From: Prosthecobacter gellanilyticus
Lineage (GTDB): Bacteria; Verrucomicrobiota; Verrucomicrobiia; Verrucomicrobiales; Verrucomicrobiaceae
DNA: 64,000 bases
Reading direction: 5' to 3'
NCBI RefSeq assembly: GCF_007992435.1
Contig: NZ_BKAG01000014.1
Coordinates: forward strand, 62,001 to 126,000
Shown: piece by piece, positions 55,101 through 63,800 of the stretch
Position numbering within the stretch: position 1 is the stretch's first letter
How the letters are laid out: each line of letters opens with the position of its first letter
Notes under the pieces: model-generated
What the model was told of the DNA's origin: nothing
What the model saw: only the letters and a program-made list of their open reading frames with translations
The model's database searches: none
Made by a program: the position numbers and the translations under genes

Positions 55101-58100
55101 CAACCGACTGGCCTAAGGCATCAGTGACTTTGACCAATGCTACATACCTGCCAGATGGAGGGTACTCTTCCTGGCCTTCCCCAAGGCCAAACCTGTCAGA
55201 GGTCCTCAAAGTGAGAGCTGAAGGCAACGTTACAGACGTGTCCTCCTGAAGCTCAAAAACATAAGGTGGCAGACCGCCAGTCTGAACAATCGGTTCGGAA
55301 ACGCTGGCATCTGAATAGTAGTAAACGAACCCAGCAGATGCATCCAAGGTGGAGCATACCTTGATGCTGTTGTTGATTATTCTGGTGACACCGCGCACAT
55401 CTTTGAGTTCGAGAGCGAAGCTCATGTCCCCTTCGCCTGCACTCGAATCGACGGTTCCGGTAATCTGCCACATGGGTGATCCAGGTGGTGACTCAGGATC
55501 TTGCAAAAGAGATAGCCCCGAAGGCAACGAGGAACCCGATGCCAGCTGATATTCGTAGGGTGCCTGGCCTCCAGACGGAGAAAGTGTCACGCTGAAAGGC
55601 ACCCCATGAACAGCATTTCCCAACGAGCCTTCCGGCGAAGCTGGCAAGGGATCAGCACTTCGCGGATCGGTTGGTGTTCCGCCAATTGGAAAGAGCTCAT
55701 CGTAGTTGCTCACGGAATCCAGGTCCCAGTCATCGTCATAGGCCCGTGCAGAATCCAGGGAGCCGTTGTCACGATGAAGAGCGGCAACGTGCAACTCATC
55801 GCGGAATACACGCTCATAGTCATTCAAAACAATACGCAAAACTGGTTGGCCGCCGATCAAGACAAGTTCGCCAGTCACATCATTCCTGTCGTTGACATCC
55901 AAGAGTGTATGTCCCTGCATAGTGAGGAAGGAACGAGGTTCCGTCTTGTTTCTGTATTCCTCGACATTAGTCAGGAAATCACCATCTGGATCATCCGCTC
56001 CGTCGTGTGGATCTGACATGTTGAGGATGGTCGGGCGGCTAAGTTCATACACGTCGTCCATGCTGTCTCCATCAGTATCGAACTTGGTCTGCCAATTTGC
56101 TCGCACATCGAACCCTCTTTGGTATGCCTCCACATTGGTATACTCGTCGGAATCCAGGTTTCCGTTTTCGTCATCAGCATTGGTCTTGTCCAGCCCCCAA
56201 AAGTCTTCCAAACGGTCTGGGATACCGCCGTGATCAGTATCGGTCAGGTCAACTTCCGCGTGATCAGGAACACCATCTCCATCGCTATCAGAACTTAACG
56301 GGTTCAAGGCAAAGACGACGCCAAATTTGTCGTGTGCATGGACTTCCTCGTCATCCGTTAAGTAATCGTCATCTGAGTCCTGATCACGAGCATACGTTTG
56401 GTTGGTCAATTCCTCCCCGTCCCACAGACCATCATCATCGGTGTCCCTTTCAGCGGGGCTACTGTAGCTAATATAATAGGTCTCCCATTCATCTGTCAGT
56501 CCATCACCGTCTGTGTCTGTCAGATTGTCGCTCGTACCAAGAGCGGCCTCGAACTCAGCATGAAGTCCGTCACCGTCAGTGTCTGTGGTATCGGTGAAAT
56601 AATGGTAGCTCCAGTAAAGGACAAGCCGGTCGGAAAAGAAGTCATCATTCGAGTCCCACTTCGTCGAATCGGTCCCCAGCCATCCCTCCAATACTGGGCC
56701 GAGGCCATCCCCATCAACATCCGCCGCTGTGTCATCTACTGCGAGGACTTTGAAATAGTAGACCAGCCAGTCATGCGGTGCAGGATTGCCACCACCATTG
56801 CTAGTCGGACTTCCGTCATGCATCGGCACTTCCCAAGTAACGGCTAAATCATGCTCGACACTAGCGTTCAGCCCGTCCATGTCAGCATCGCGGTCCACGC
56901 CATTTATCGTAATCGTCTTGGTGTCTGACGAACCGTAAGCATTCGTAGCTGTGACGCTGAAAGAGAATCCCTGGGCTCCCATGGTACCGTAAAGCAAACC
57001 CGACGAACTCATGGCGACCCCTTCCGGCAACGAGTCCGCATTCCATGCAGCGGACTGTCCATCAACGCATCCAAATTGGATGGAGAAGGGAGTCCAGATG
57101 GATTCGTCGGGGTACGATCCCATATAAATCTCCACTCCTGGTGGAGGTGCGTTACCCACACTGATCGACGCATCTTGGGTAACTGAATTTGCCCCATCAT
57201 GGACCTGCACGGTGAAGTTCCACGTGCCAGTAGCGCCTCCGCCCAGGCTGGCATTGCCCGCAATCTCACTGCCGGACAATGACAAACCAGGCGGCAAAGC
57301 CCCCGAAACAATACTCCAAGTATAAGATCCAGTTCCGCCCTGTGCATTGAACGACCAGGAGTAAGGTTCCCCATCTTGACCGTCTGACAGAGTCGCTGAA
57401 CTCGTGATTAGCAGGTCCACAGGTGGTGCCGTTCCGATGTTAAGTGTCACCTCTTGATCACATGTACCGTCATTGGCGTTGGTCGTCCCCACGCGGACAA
57501 CAAACGTGAATTGCCCGGTCGCCTCAGGAGTGCCCGAAAGTGTGCCGTTAGTCGACAGTGACAAGCTCGGCGGCAGTCCACCATTGGGGAGGCTCCATGT
57601 ATATCCGCCAGTTCCTCCAGTTGCCGCGAATGACCAACCATAGGACTGGGAATAGGTCGCGTCAGGGAGCTGTGCATCACTGACAATCGCCAATGGCCCT
57701 GGTGGCGGAGCCTCAACTACCAAAACGTGGTTGATGCTCGTCCCACGATTGTCGCCATCCACGACTTGGACTGTGAAATGATACACACCTTCTGACACAC
57801 CAGTGCCCTTCAAACATGCCCCGTCAAAGCTGAACTCAGATGGCAAATCTCCGGCGATAACACTCCAGGTCACTCCGCCACTGTGGCCCTCGACAAGAAA
57901 TTCAGGAGAGACGTATTGGGTTCCAACGGTAGCCCGTGGGAGGCTCTCAGGCCCAAGGATGTTTATCGATGGACGAATGTCTGAAGGAAACAGGAAGGAT
58001 GGATCATCGCCATCATCGAAATAGGTCGACGAAGGGTATGAGACGGCGAGGGTTGGATCAGACGCTAGTTTAGTCTCATAGAAAGGGTTATAACGAACAG

Positions 58101-58836
58101 TGGCTACCTCATACCCGTCTTTGAGCCCATCCCCATCGCTGTCACCATGTGTAATCCGAGTTCGAGTGCCTGTGGATGGATAAAAAATGGTAGCTTCCTG
58201 CTCATTCGTCAGTCCGTCGTTATCGAAATCGCCGCTCGGATTCGTAGAGACGATTTCATCCTCGTAGTCTGTCAAACCGTCCCCATCGGTATCAGCCATT
58301 AAAGGAGAGGTGAACGTCGTGTTGACTTCGTAGCCGTCCGCCCAGCCATCACTGTCTGTATCACTGTTCGTCAAACTCGTGAAATACACATACGTTTCAT
58401 CCCAATCGCTCAACTCATCCGAATCGCTATCCGTGTGCTTGAGTTGGTACTCATAGAGATCGTTGATGCCATTTCCGTTGCTATCAACCACGAGCGGATT
58501 GGTGAACATGATATTCACTTCAGATCCGTCGAGTGCGCCATCGTCATCAGAATCAGGATCAAGAGGATCCGTTCCCAATGCTGCTTCTTGCCCAGTAGTA
58601 AGACCGTCCGTGTCCACATCCTCCGGGTCATTCGTGTCATCGTAGGTGTAGTTGGTGGTTCCATCTCCGTCGGTATCCACGTCGATCCAGGCAGCCCGTA
58701 TAGGAGGCGGACATGGCATCAAGATCAGTTGCGCAATCAATAGGCCATGAAGGATATAGGCGCGACGTGCCCAAGAGCGAAACCAAGGGAGCGGATTGAG
58801 ATCTTGAATTCCTTTGCTGCAATGACGGGAGCTCAT
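46168..58836 (-). CDS. Giant secreted Rhs/YD-repeat protein with C-terminal transglutaminase-like toxin domain
   Basis: 4222 residues. Export segment at about 25-47 (AYILHGLLIAQLILMPCP). Region 50-270: thrombospondin type-3 calcium repeats (DTDGDGTTNYTYDDT, DSDDDGALDGSEV). Then putative Ig domains (TGGTGGYTWSL, GLPPSLSLS) alternating with more TSP3 repeats, Ig modules, and from about 2300 the Rhs/YD repeats (YDAFGRLIGTTDHSGI, YDAAGNRTSVTDGRGK). The Rhs core ends with ETGVWLSRDPAGF, NLYAYVKQNPW and FDPRG at about residue 3943. The last 279 residues (46171-47007) align with Bacillus Tgl: Cys4094 in AMDCSKPG, Glu4160 in HWVNENFTYLGKDRYYANG, with Asn in place of the catalytic His and His4183 nearby. 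It probably acts on neighbouring cells after self-cleavage at the core, delivering a transglutaminase. Confidence 0.93.
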   Translation of the reverse strand: MSSRHCSKGIQDLNPLPWFRSWARRAYILHGLLIAQLILMPCPPPIRAAWIDVDTDGDGTTNYTYDDTNDPEDVDTDGLTTGQEAALGTDPLDPDSDDDGALDGSEVNIMFTNPLVVDSNGNGINDLYEYQLKHTDSDSDELSDWDETYVYFTSLTNSDTDSDGWADGYEVNTTFTSPLMADTDGDGLTDYEDEIVSTNPSGDFDNDGLTNEQEATIFYPSTGTRTRITHGDSDGDGLKDGYEVATVRYNPFYETKLASDPTLAVSYPSSTYFDDGDDPSFLFPSDIRPSINILGPESLPRATVGTQYVSPEFLVEGHSGGVTWSVIAGDLPSEFSFDGACLKGTGVSEGVYHFTVQVVDGDNRGTSINHVLVVEAPPPGPLAIVSDAQLPDATYSQSYGWSFAATGGTGGYTWSLPNGGLPPSLSLSTNGTLSGTPEATGQFTFVVRVGTTNANDGTCDQEVTLNIGTAPPVDLLITSSATLSDGQDGEPYSWSFNAQGGTGSYTWSIVSGALPPGLSLSGSEIAGNASLGGGATGTWNFTVQVHDGANSVTQDASISVGNAPPPGVEIYMGSYPDESIWTPFSIQFGCVDGQSAAWNADSLPEGVAMSSSGLLYGTMGAQGFSFSVTATNAYGSSDTKTITINGVDRDADMDGLNASVEHDLAVTWEVPMHDGSPTSNGGGNPAPHDWLVYYFKVLAVDDTAADVDGDGLGPVLEGWLGTDSTKWDSNDDFFSDRLVLYWSYHYFTDTTDTDGDGLHAEFEAALGTSDNLTDTDGDGLTDEWETYYISYSSPAERDTDDDGLWDGEELTNQTYARDQDSDDDYLTDDEEVHAHDKFGVVFALNPLSSDSDGDGVPDHAEVDLTDTDHGGIPDRLEDFWGLDKTNADDENGNLDSDEYTNVEAYQRGFDVRANWQTKFDTDGDSMDDVYELSRPTILNMSDPHDGADDPDGDFLTNVEEYRNKTEPRSFLTMQGHTLLDVNDRNDVTGELVLIGGQPVLRIVLNDYERVFRDELHVAALHRDNGSLDSARAYDDDWDLDSVSNYDELFPIGGTPTDPRSADPLPASPEGSLGNAVHGVPFSVTLSPSGGQAPYEYQLASGSSLPSGLSLLQDPESPPGSPMWQITGTVDSSAGEGDMSFALELKDVRGVTRIINNSIKVCSTLDASAGFVYYYSDASVSEPIVQTGGLPPYVFELQEDTSVTLPSALTLRTSDRFGLGEGQEEYPPSGRYVALVKVTDALGQSVVRNIELSFREQDSPPPPPPLSMSGNLPAVIKGIRYESAVSLIGGAGGYQVSLVAGSLPPGLDLTSSGGISGTMVNPGGEPGWSFTLRVTDNAGASFSRQFYIGRGFLPLTFNATFPPGRPLMPYGPVDLKVTGTEGEVRFEMSGSFPEGLEIKNGKVVGSLSGSTDPVTFTLTVKDDTIRSVSKTFTIVSAEPLTLSAPFFPAYQGATTAYGPVQLSATGGLGPYQFTFSPSLPEGLTLDPVTNQVSGMLDRDEPTVYGFSVTAIDALGRSTQRQVWLEVREVVEIPPEDPISILTPYVPVTMEDRLDENENTYQAKVVDAVIAAGAGMLTVVDNPALDWLHLQGRTLRGDVPGGFHHTYIDVAATPNFGMGSTQRRRVHIGVPVAELVVTEGATSAVLQDEFSVTFELRDTFTLPFGVPPPEFEELIVDGSNLPDWLSLTQDGRVVTIEGTADNVGTIELPCIVRQKASASEQTREYELMPIRLSVSPRPEIRGPIKIYDTTKAVATGETFNLAIPRSGGVAGASHFTIKTAPPPAPLLPLPQGVALNAETGVLAGQISSVGQYGAIVRVENNGKFSEALVKVGCLAPLTLSVPTLVSGYLNQPYPSTQFLTNAESPVFQIKGGSFPPGMALSASGVLGGRPSQVGSFSFSVSVTDAYKRSYSIPCSIRIRPSPTPPVPPNLPPEIPVQPGVLPVAAEPVVPSELPVGNPGSFVLVDDVPKYEQPEVEGGGPFLAVDRYFVPQGPTGMFTRSDDGEASVDNPLTRVLEHVPDKEVPDFAGDTTPCRNHPGETYVGEESVETVQEYEIISSNDADYDPDLPDPQIRWGIFRTFVNGLHWGDLEEHLPNENDPPPPNGGGDHPNSDAYAMEVRVEIEADAVQVLPPFKLLVRTYRLRANDEPQFLTQEIQEVEIPQGQNKSQPLQFSPTDGKMIMVTLWDSGEAEDGESDDFQFNDGAGSRYRKVGLNGVPMADSKPQVQDESGQRGEETYIDAYTTQLRHSVSDVFVEAEGSLLPLQVRRDLAPSCYNVRSGLRPSERPDLPFGPGWSSNVCSYITFEGTKATVVDEAGQSQVFQHVQGPFWYHNFAESDDAKSSQNVLVGDVVTAPVVELPDQPGNPGSAMRYGHASLQTMSSRGQLTLHKKFGTVCTYEELLPTELSQFYSNDRVVGSESKTRLQYARLIKVRDRLGNELHYHYPSYSTLIPSSIEDLKRPGYKITITQEGGKVVAVKGPGGDVTNYTYSQSAGLSIIRQVSDQAKFTPQDDVLLTQVQRGSAAVQYGHTLINEVEENDLLGVAHQHVAVSSITDERSNTYVFQLQPSSGTFVSVADVTKKLPKGSPLVLTAVSPPEGPPVIITKKTVAVAQGDSEITTSFTVRQSDGKDRVYRYEFADPVKPIPYAITVPDDETPTYTFTKMRIVDPMGGVEKFTFLPQAHFALSESEDQDGHKTTFGYGDNCVVKVKYGSTVVSFGVGKYDDPTLEINAMGHTKSFTYDPATRQLASVSHLAASGEGVVTSYGFENMPTDPLTQPYGRRLSEVTGYGSPIAFSGVPHAGGSRKTMEYENSLFPGIVTRETLSALPSSNPTASQAPWDQHAPPAGLAPSIVTKRNIAAFTNQNDYWWRTVIEERIIDGQTSTTKTIHDFNGNTASTEDALGRITRFYYDSRNRLTLTHFPDGAIKRIKYDPHGNIIQEQDECFRNVFHEYDALNRRVKSTVDLNGNGLADAAPADIVTSTSYNDLGLPVRQVDARGTVTELTYDLLGRPIRSVTNASATNPAERITVYFTDNHLTTPFVDPDTGLSKSRSQTKDFVGGSVFDVSGFKPLHAFDARGNETYITYDAIYRPLTKRAPDAGVVVFTYRNMSASPQPIAQAGPVIGANKALIYDCQDRLIDTYFADGSHVLQMLTPHGKPWKSISEDGIETTTHFDASGMPLRINVQKNSLSTSVFTHYDLVGNSTSVTDPRGNTTTTQYDARNRPTRVTHPLVVDASQPVGSPMVSPMISTVYDPSGRVLEVTDPQGAVTTKFYDPAGRLVKTVDDFGNESELTLDAQGNVLTTTNALDQTVTNVYDAFGRLIGTTDHSGIQNNFAYDAAGNRTSVTDGRGKTTTFAYDAQNRLITQTFQGSRLSYGADAVSDVWTYRYDGANKVSETSPKGLTTDYAYDLRNRLKRVTYDIENAMPESPRPYRDIVYDSAGRLTIVYESNAPDGCLSYAYDDLGRMISETRGGITYEPFRMGGRRYIAGEGVTHRYTYDLAGNRLSATFAHGRRTVTSYDAINRPLSIDEGPLTGFDAAKKTTRYGYDLAGRALTLSSANGQSTRNTYDSLGRLTHRQLLAPGAVDPPSAESVVASFSWTHDALGNVTSQSEQWTGSGGGTARARITSMSYDASNRLSKEEVREAASLSLAATAPRLVTGHAYDSSHNRISKTVTHPDGTVADAAEPTKWIYTYNNANQLVIAEERSPAGDTLKWQNLTYDLNGNRKSLHSTNYDTGGTTTHSSSYTWDTFNRLVQVHDTKPTGTQLWFHRYDYRTRRIHTTLAKPGEPVKYTAIVFSGGLSVSEHVADSSGAFTATTSEVVYTRGPDMGGGVGGLLFTQRSGITKFNLSNGRGDIVAQTNASGEVTWTASYEAFGKRTKETGTNADKQRGNSKDEDPTGLLNEGFRYRDLETGVWLSRDPAGFVDGPNLYAYVKQNPWTAFDPRGLALRVPQKEKSAFASYITGAGVSGHSSKPGTGTTLSGDSIVMITGTAKVTTTLQSEIVSCLIASPREFSFRTVADLDAHVKARIATVEYLEKFAKNVVFSSGRAVYPASSWKEVFTGGRRKDGSLRSYWEPTTDWKTALTQLRDTPGGAMDCSKPGEFARMMGDYADNKGTYDPRSNYNGNNSKTTPDAVADDWIPGDTGKLWNKNTNPPPPSHWVNENFTYLGKDRYYANGTSIGGSYIHSFKDVCDYTQNYQRAPGTGVPPTIDPGRLSVKTGLADQL

Positions 58837-59427
58837 GAAAATGCGATGACGTGGCGCTTTGTAGTGCCTGTTGGAATGGTCGGTCTCGCCGAGTTGGAGG
58901 CATCACCTTCAACTCAGAGATATATATTTTCACGGTAAATGCGGTTTAGCGGAAACCACCTCAGTGAAGCAAGAGAAAACGCCGCTCTATTCAAATGACT
59001 AAAGGCTCTACCAAATGCTTCCTGCAAAACCTGTGATCGCAAAAGGAGCTATCCCGCAAAAGCGGTCGACGAGCTAGCCGCTTGTGTACGAACAAACTAC
59101 GGACAGCTTTCTCTAAAAATCCTCGTTCGGCACAAGGAAGACAACAACTTTTGAGCTTTACGCCTTTCACTCCTCCGCTACGCTTTTGGCAGTTCAGGGA
59201 GACCTGAACCGGGGCTTTAGAATCCCGCCCGTTAGCGGCCGACGTGTGCCGCAAATCACGTCGCTTCACGACCATGCACAATGGCCGGGAGGCGACGGCG
59301 TATGTCCAGAGCCTCCGGGCTTAAAGGTCGTCGCGGCTGTCTAACGGCGGTTTCTAAACTCTCCGGCCACCTCGGCGGATTCATAGTGGATCTGCCTTCT
59401 TGGTGGCGAGTTTTGAGAATCGCCACC
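58837..59427. other. 590-bp divergent intergenic region
   Basis: Between the Rhs gene and the SUMF1-domain gene. It contains a small hairpin, GTTCAGG-gaga-CCTGAAC (59192-59209), and GC-rich DNA that can be read as an N-terminal extension of the next gene but without an export signal at its start. I see no other gene or RNA. Confidence 0.4.
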
Positions 59428-60726
59428 ATGACATCCCTCTCTCATTCATTCCGTATAGATCATTTCCTGTCTGCCACATTGACGGCTGTAGCTTTCGCCC
59501 TCCTGGCCCTATCTGGTGCCTCACTGAAGGCAGAGCCTCCAGAACTGCTTCCCTTGAAACAGCAATACGAAAAGCTGACTTTTGAACGAGTCCAGACAGC
59601 TTACGACGCTGGGCTCAAAACCCTCAATGACCGCTACCTGGAGGCCATTGATCGGACGATGGCTTCCTCAAGATCCAAAGGTGATCTGGAAGCGGTGCTT
59701 GCTCTGGGAGGTGAGAAGAGCCTGGTCCTCGATAAAAAGCCTCTCCCTGAGATCGATGGTGACACGAAGCCTGCAGTAGCGACTCTTCGGAAGGTTTATC
59801 ATGAGCAGCTGAAGACCCTGGAGCAACAGCGTGACACCAATCTGAAGACCATCCTCACTCCATATCTGGAGAGGCTAAAGGCACTGGAAACCTCACTGAC
59901 AAAAGCCGATCGAGTAGATCAAGCCAAAGAGGTCATGGTCTATCGATCTGGCCTTGCTTCCGCTGATGTTGCTGTGGTTCCTCAAACGATCAACGGTGGA
60001 GAGGTCATTAACAGCCTGGGCATGAAGTTTATCCCGGTCAAAGGCACTACGGTTCACTTCTGCATTCATGAAACACGCCGCCAGGACTACGCTGCCTTTG
60101 CTGCTGATGTGTCAGACGTGAATGCAGCCTGGAAGACCTTCTCAGTGGAAAGGACCGCCGCCGGCCATGAAGACGATCATCCGGTTGTCCATGTAAGCTG
60201 GGAAGATGCGGTCAGGTTCTGCGAATGGCTCAGCAAGAAAGAGGGCAAAAAATACCGCCTTCCGACCGACAAAGAATGGAGCTACGCCGTGGGCTGTGGA
60301 AACTCAGAGAAGTGGACCAAGAGCGCCACACCCGAGAGCCTCAACAACAAGGTGGCGGAATATCCCTGGGGAAAGAAATACCTACCAGCTTCCGCGGTCC
60401 GATTTGGCAACGTCGGCGATCGATCCTACATCTCCAAGTATCCCAACAATCCATTCCTGGAAACCTACGACGACGGGTTTGTGTCTACGGCCCCAGTCAT
60501 GAAGTTCGATCCCAATGAGAACGGGCTATATGACATGTGCGGCAACGTCTGGGAATGGGTGGCCGACTACTGGAACGAATCCAAAGCTGAGCACGTTCTG
60601 AGAGGTGGTGGATGGACAAGCAGTAGTAGCACTTCACTGATGAGCAGCCACCGCATTAAAATGGGTGAGGAAGCAGTTCAATACTATCGTTCGTATGGGT
60701 TCAGGGTGGTGTTAGAGGGACCTTGA
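59428..60726 (+). CDS. Exported SUMF1-domain protein lacking the FGE cysteines
   Basis: 432 residues from ATG 59428 (MTSLSHSFRIDHFLSATLTA), with a hydrophobic export segment; an in-frame ATG at 59281 would add 49 Arg-rich residues. A helical coiled-coil region (about 40-165: VLALGGEKSLVL, LKTLEQQRDTNLKTIL) precedes the SUMF1-type domain (about 185-430: NSLGMKFIPVKGTTVHFCIHETRRQDYAAF, HPVVHVSWEDAVRFCEWLS, DMCGNVWEWVADY). At the usual active-site end, RGGGWTSSSSTSLMSSHRIK replaces the two catalytic cysteines of formylglycine-generating enzyme with Ser/Thr. It is thus probably a non-catalytic or differently acting member. The giant nuclease-domain gene starts 86 bases later. Confidence 0.88.
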   Translation: MTSLSHSFRIDHFLSATLTAVAFALLALSGASLKAEPPELLPLKQQYEKLTFERVQTAYDAGLKTLNDRYLEAIDRTMASSRSKGDLEAVLALGGEKSLVLDKKPLPEIDGDTKPAVATLRKVYHEQLKTLEQQRDTNLKTILTPYLERLKALETSLTKADRVDQAKEVMVYRSGLASADVAVVPQTINGGEVINSLGMKFIPVKGTTVHFCIHETRRQDYAAFAADVSDVNAAWKTFSVERTAAGHEDDHPVVHVSWEDAVRFCEWLSKKEGKKYRLPTDKEWSYAVGCGNSEKWTKSATPESLNNKVAEYPWGKKYLPASAVRFGNVGDRSYISKYPNNPFLETYDDGFVSTAPVMKFDPNENGLYDMCGNVWEWVADYWNESKAEHVLRGGGWTSSSSTSLMSSHRIKMGEEAVQYYRSYGFRVVLEGP

Positions 60727-60812
60727 CTCCTCGTCTCCTAGCAAGCTCTAAACCTGAGTAAACTCGTCCACACGGACTTGCGCGCCCCAAGTCCGTGCGC
60801 GAGTCTCGGATC

Positions 60813-63800
60813 ATGTCACAGACCGGTTTTTCACCACGTGAGTTCCTAAAGAAGAGGAAGCCTGAGAAGTTCTCTGACTCAGTCTCGCAGAATGCTCCCA
60901 TATTGGATAGATCGTTACTTGAGTACCATCTCGAGACACTGACATCACGCAGCCAGGAAAATGACTTTGAAAGTTTTTCCAGGCGACTGGCGGAACAGGA
61001 GATTTGCCCAAATCTTCTTCCACATACAGGTCCAAGTGGCGGGGGAGATAGCAAGGTAGATGCCGAGACTTATCCTGTGGCTGATAGCTTGACGTTGAAA
61101 TGGTTTGTGGGGACAGGCCGAGCGGCTGCGCAAGAGCGGTGGGCTTTCGCATTCAGTGCAAAGAAGGATTGGCGTCCCAAAGTCTACAGTGACGTTGCTA
61201 AAGTAGTCGCTACCAACAGGGGCTATAAGAAGGTTTTCTTCGTGACAAATCAGTTTGTGCCCGACCGTGTTCGTGCGGAAGTTGAGGACGCTTTACGTAC
61301 CACACACAACATTGATGTCCGCCTCCTCGACCGAACGTGGATTTTGGATCGAGTGTTCGACAACAAGAGGGAGTTGCTTGCCATCACCGAGCTAAAAATC
61401 AGAACGGAGCTACGCGTTCAACGAAGGATTGGCCCTCTGGATATTCAGAAAGAGAATGAACTGAAAGGAGTCGAGGAGCAAATCGAACAATCCGTTGGGC
61501 AGTTGAAAATGACACCTGCCCTCGTTGATGATTGCTTGCGAGCTGTTGAGCTCGCGCGTGAACTCGAACTTCCACGGACCGATATTGAAGGTCGCTTGGT
61601 AAGGTTGAAACGAGTGGCGAATGAATGCGGTACAGGACACCAGCAATTTAAGGCGGAATATGCATGGGCCTGGACAGCATTTTGGTGGTTTGAAGACTAC
61701 GCTACATTTCTGACTCACTATGCCGAAGTCGAAAAGCATTCACGTGGAACGACCAATGTTTATGAAGCCGAATTGCACTTCAACCTTTGGTGCAATTTGC
61801 AGATGTCTGCGCGGTGTGGAAAACTTGCTGTCAGTGAAGATGATTTAGCTACCTATACACGAAATTTGACGGATCTTTTATGCCGACTGGCTCAAGAGGA
61901 CGAGAAGCCGAGCAGCGCTCTGCAGGCAGAGACATTGATATTGTTAATGAATTCGACCTTGGCTGCGCGAGATCTTGAAGACGGTTGGTTTCAGAAGGCA
62001 ACCGATGTCATCGATAGATCTGCCGGTTTAGTGGGCTTTCCATTCGAGCCTCTGGTTCAAATTCTGACCGAACTCGGCAAACTTGTGGGTGACCATCCTG
62101 CATACGATGCTTTGCACGACAAACTTATTGAGATGGTTGCCTCAAGGAAAGGCAATGCTGTGGCGGCAGGACTACTTGTGCAGCGGGCCGCGCAAGCCCT
62201 CGACGAAGGACAGCCATATCGGGCCATTCAATCGTCAGGTAAGGCTCTGATGCGCTTGTATATGCATGAAACTCGCCGCGAATTGATTGAAGCGCTATAC
62301 ATCTGCGGGAATGCCTATGCCGAGGTCGGATTGACATGGGCTGCACGAGGAACAGTACTCACCGCCGCGTCACTGGCAGTGAATGAGTTTTGGACGTACG
62401 ATGAAGTAACCTCAGGTCAAGCGATGTGCTTTAGTCGGCTTCAATGGCTTGAGCTTCGACTCGGAAGACTACCTTGTTGTCTGATTTGGCATCAGACGAC
62501 CCACGCAATTGAATCAGCGCTTCAACAAAAAGGAGCGAACAGGCCGGAAGCATTGGAACGGCTGATGTGGTTCGATGGGTGTCTTGCAATCCTTCTTCTC
62601 AAAGCCGACTTATGGCAACTAAACAAGCTGTCGCGGCTGCCAGATGTTCTTAATGCTCTTGAGTTGCCTATATGTGGAGCATCACTGCGGTTTGCGCTGG
62701 GACATGAGTGCTCCTTGCCCAAAGAGCTGGAAATTCCGGACAATGAGATCGCCGACTTTTTTCGAAAACTGCGCAACCAGCCTGCAGCTGAAGAGATGCC
62801 GGACTTACCTTTACTGGGTAACCAGCAAAAGGTCACCTGGGAGTCCCGCATTCTGGGCTGTCGCATAACCGTCAATGCAGAGAACCGTTCGCCTTGCGTT
62901 GAACTTGCCGAGTCATTGCTCGCAGCGTTAGAAGCATTCCTAGCAACTGGAATTGAACACCGGCTTTTTTCCATGGAGCCGCGTCTCGTTATCAATATCC
63001 GTCGATCGGATTTTACAGCCTTCCCATTCAGATTTGAATATCTGCAGTCCAGAACACCGCCGACTGTTGATGTCATCACAGGAGAATTTCATCCACACAA
63101 GTTGGCCCGCCCGCTGCAGCATGAGCTTCAGGTCAAGATCAAAGAGTTCCTTGTAGGAGTCATCGTGAGATTTTTCCTCGTAGAGTTTTCCGAAGAACGC
63201 ATGAAGAGATTGATTGGAGATGAGCAGGCGTTAGATCGAGCCGTGAGCTTTACCAGCAGCTTTGTCAGCTTGGGAAACGTCTTGGGGTATTCCCCAAAGA
63301 CTACGCTGGACTCGTGGCTTGAGGACGGACATACGGAATATCCATTAAAGCGACATGAAGCATGGAATTCAGCGGAGCCTGAGTTGCCTGCTGCAACTAA
63401 GCCATCCGAAGTTCCGCAACCTTCTCAAAAGCAGGGAGAGTTTTGGCAGACAAACACAGCTCACACAGAGATGGAAACCGTCTCTTTGATTCGCATGGCA
63501 CTGTGGAATAAAGCAAACTGGGGGGGAGTGGCATATAGTTGGGACGAAACGCGTAAATCGCCTCCCTACCTCGCCTTGGCTTTCGGCGATTCTACCGCAG
63601 GTCGGGAAATATTTTCTCACTGGCGGAAAGAGGTTGGGAAGATAGACAAGCAGAAGCGCTTGCGACTGGCGATCATTAAGGGAATCGACAAGAGTAACCC
63701 GCACGCATATCGGGTTATGGTCAGCGCCAATCCAAAAGCGGGCCCATCTTCCAGTGGGGTCCCTAAATTACTGTTCATGGCGAGTCGCTCTTGCACTATG

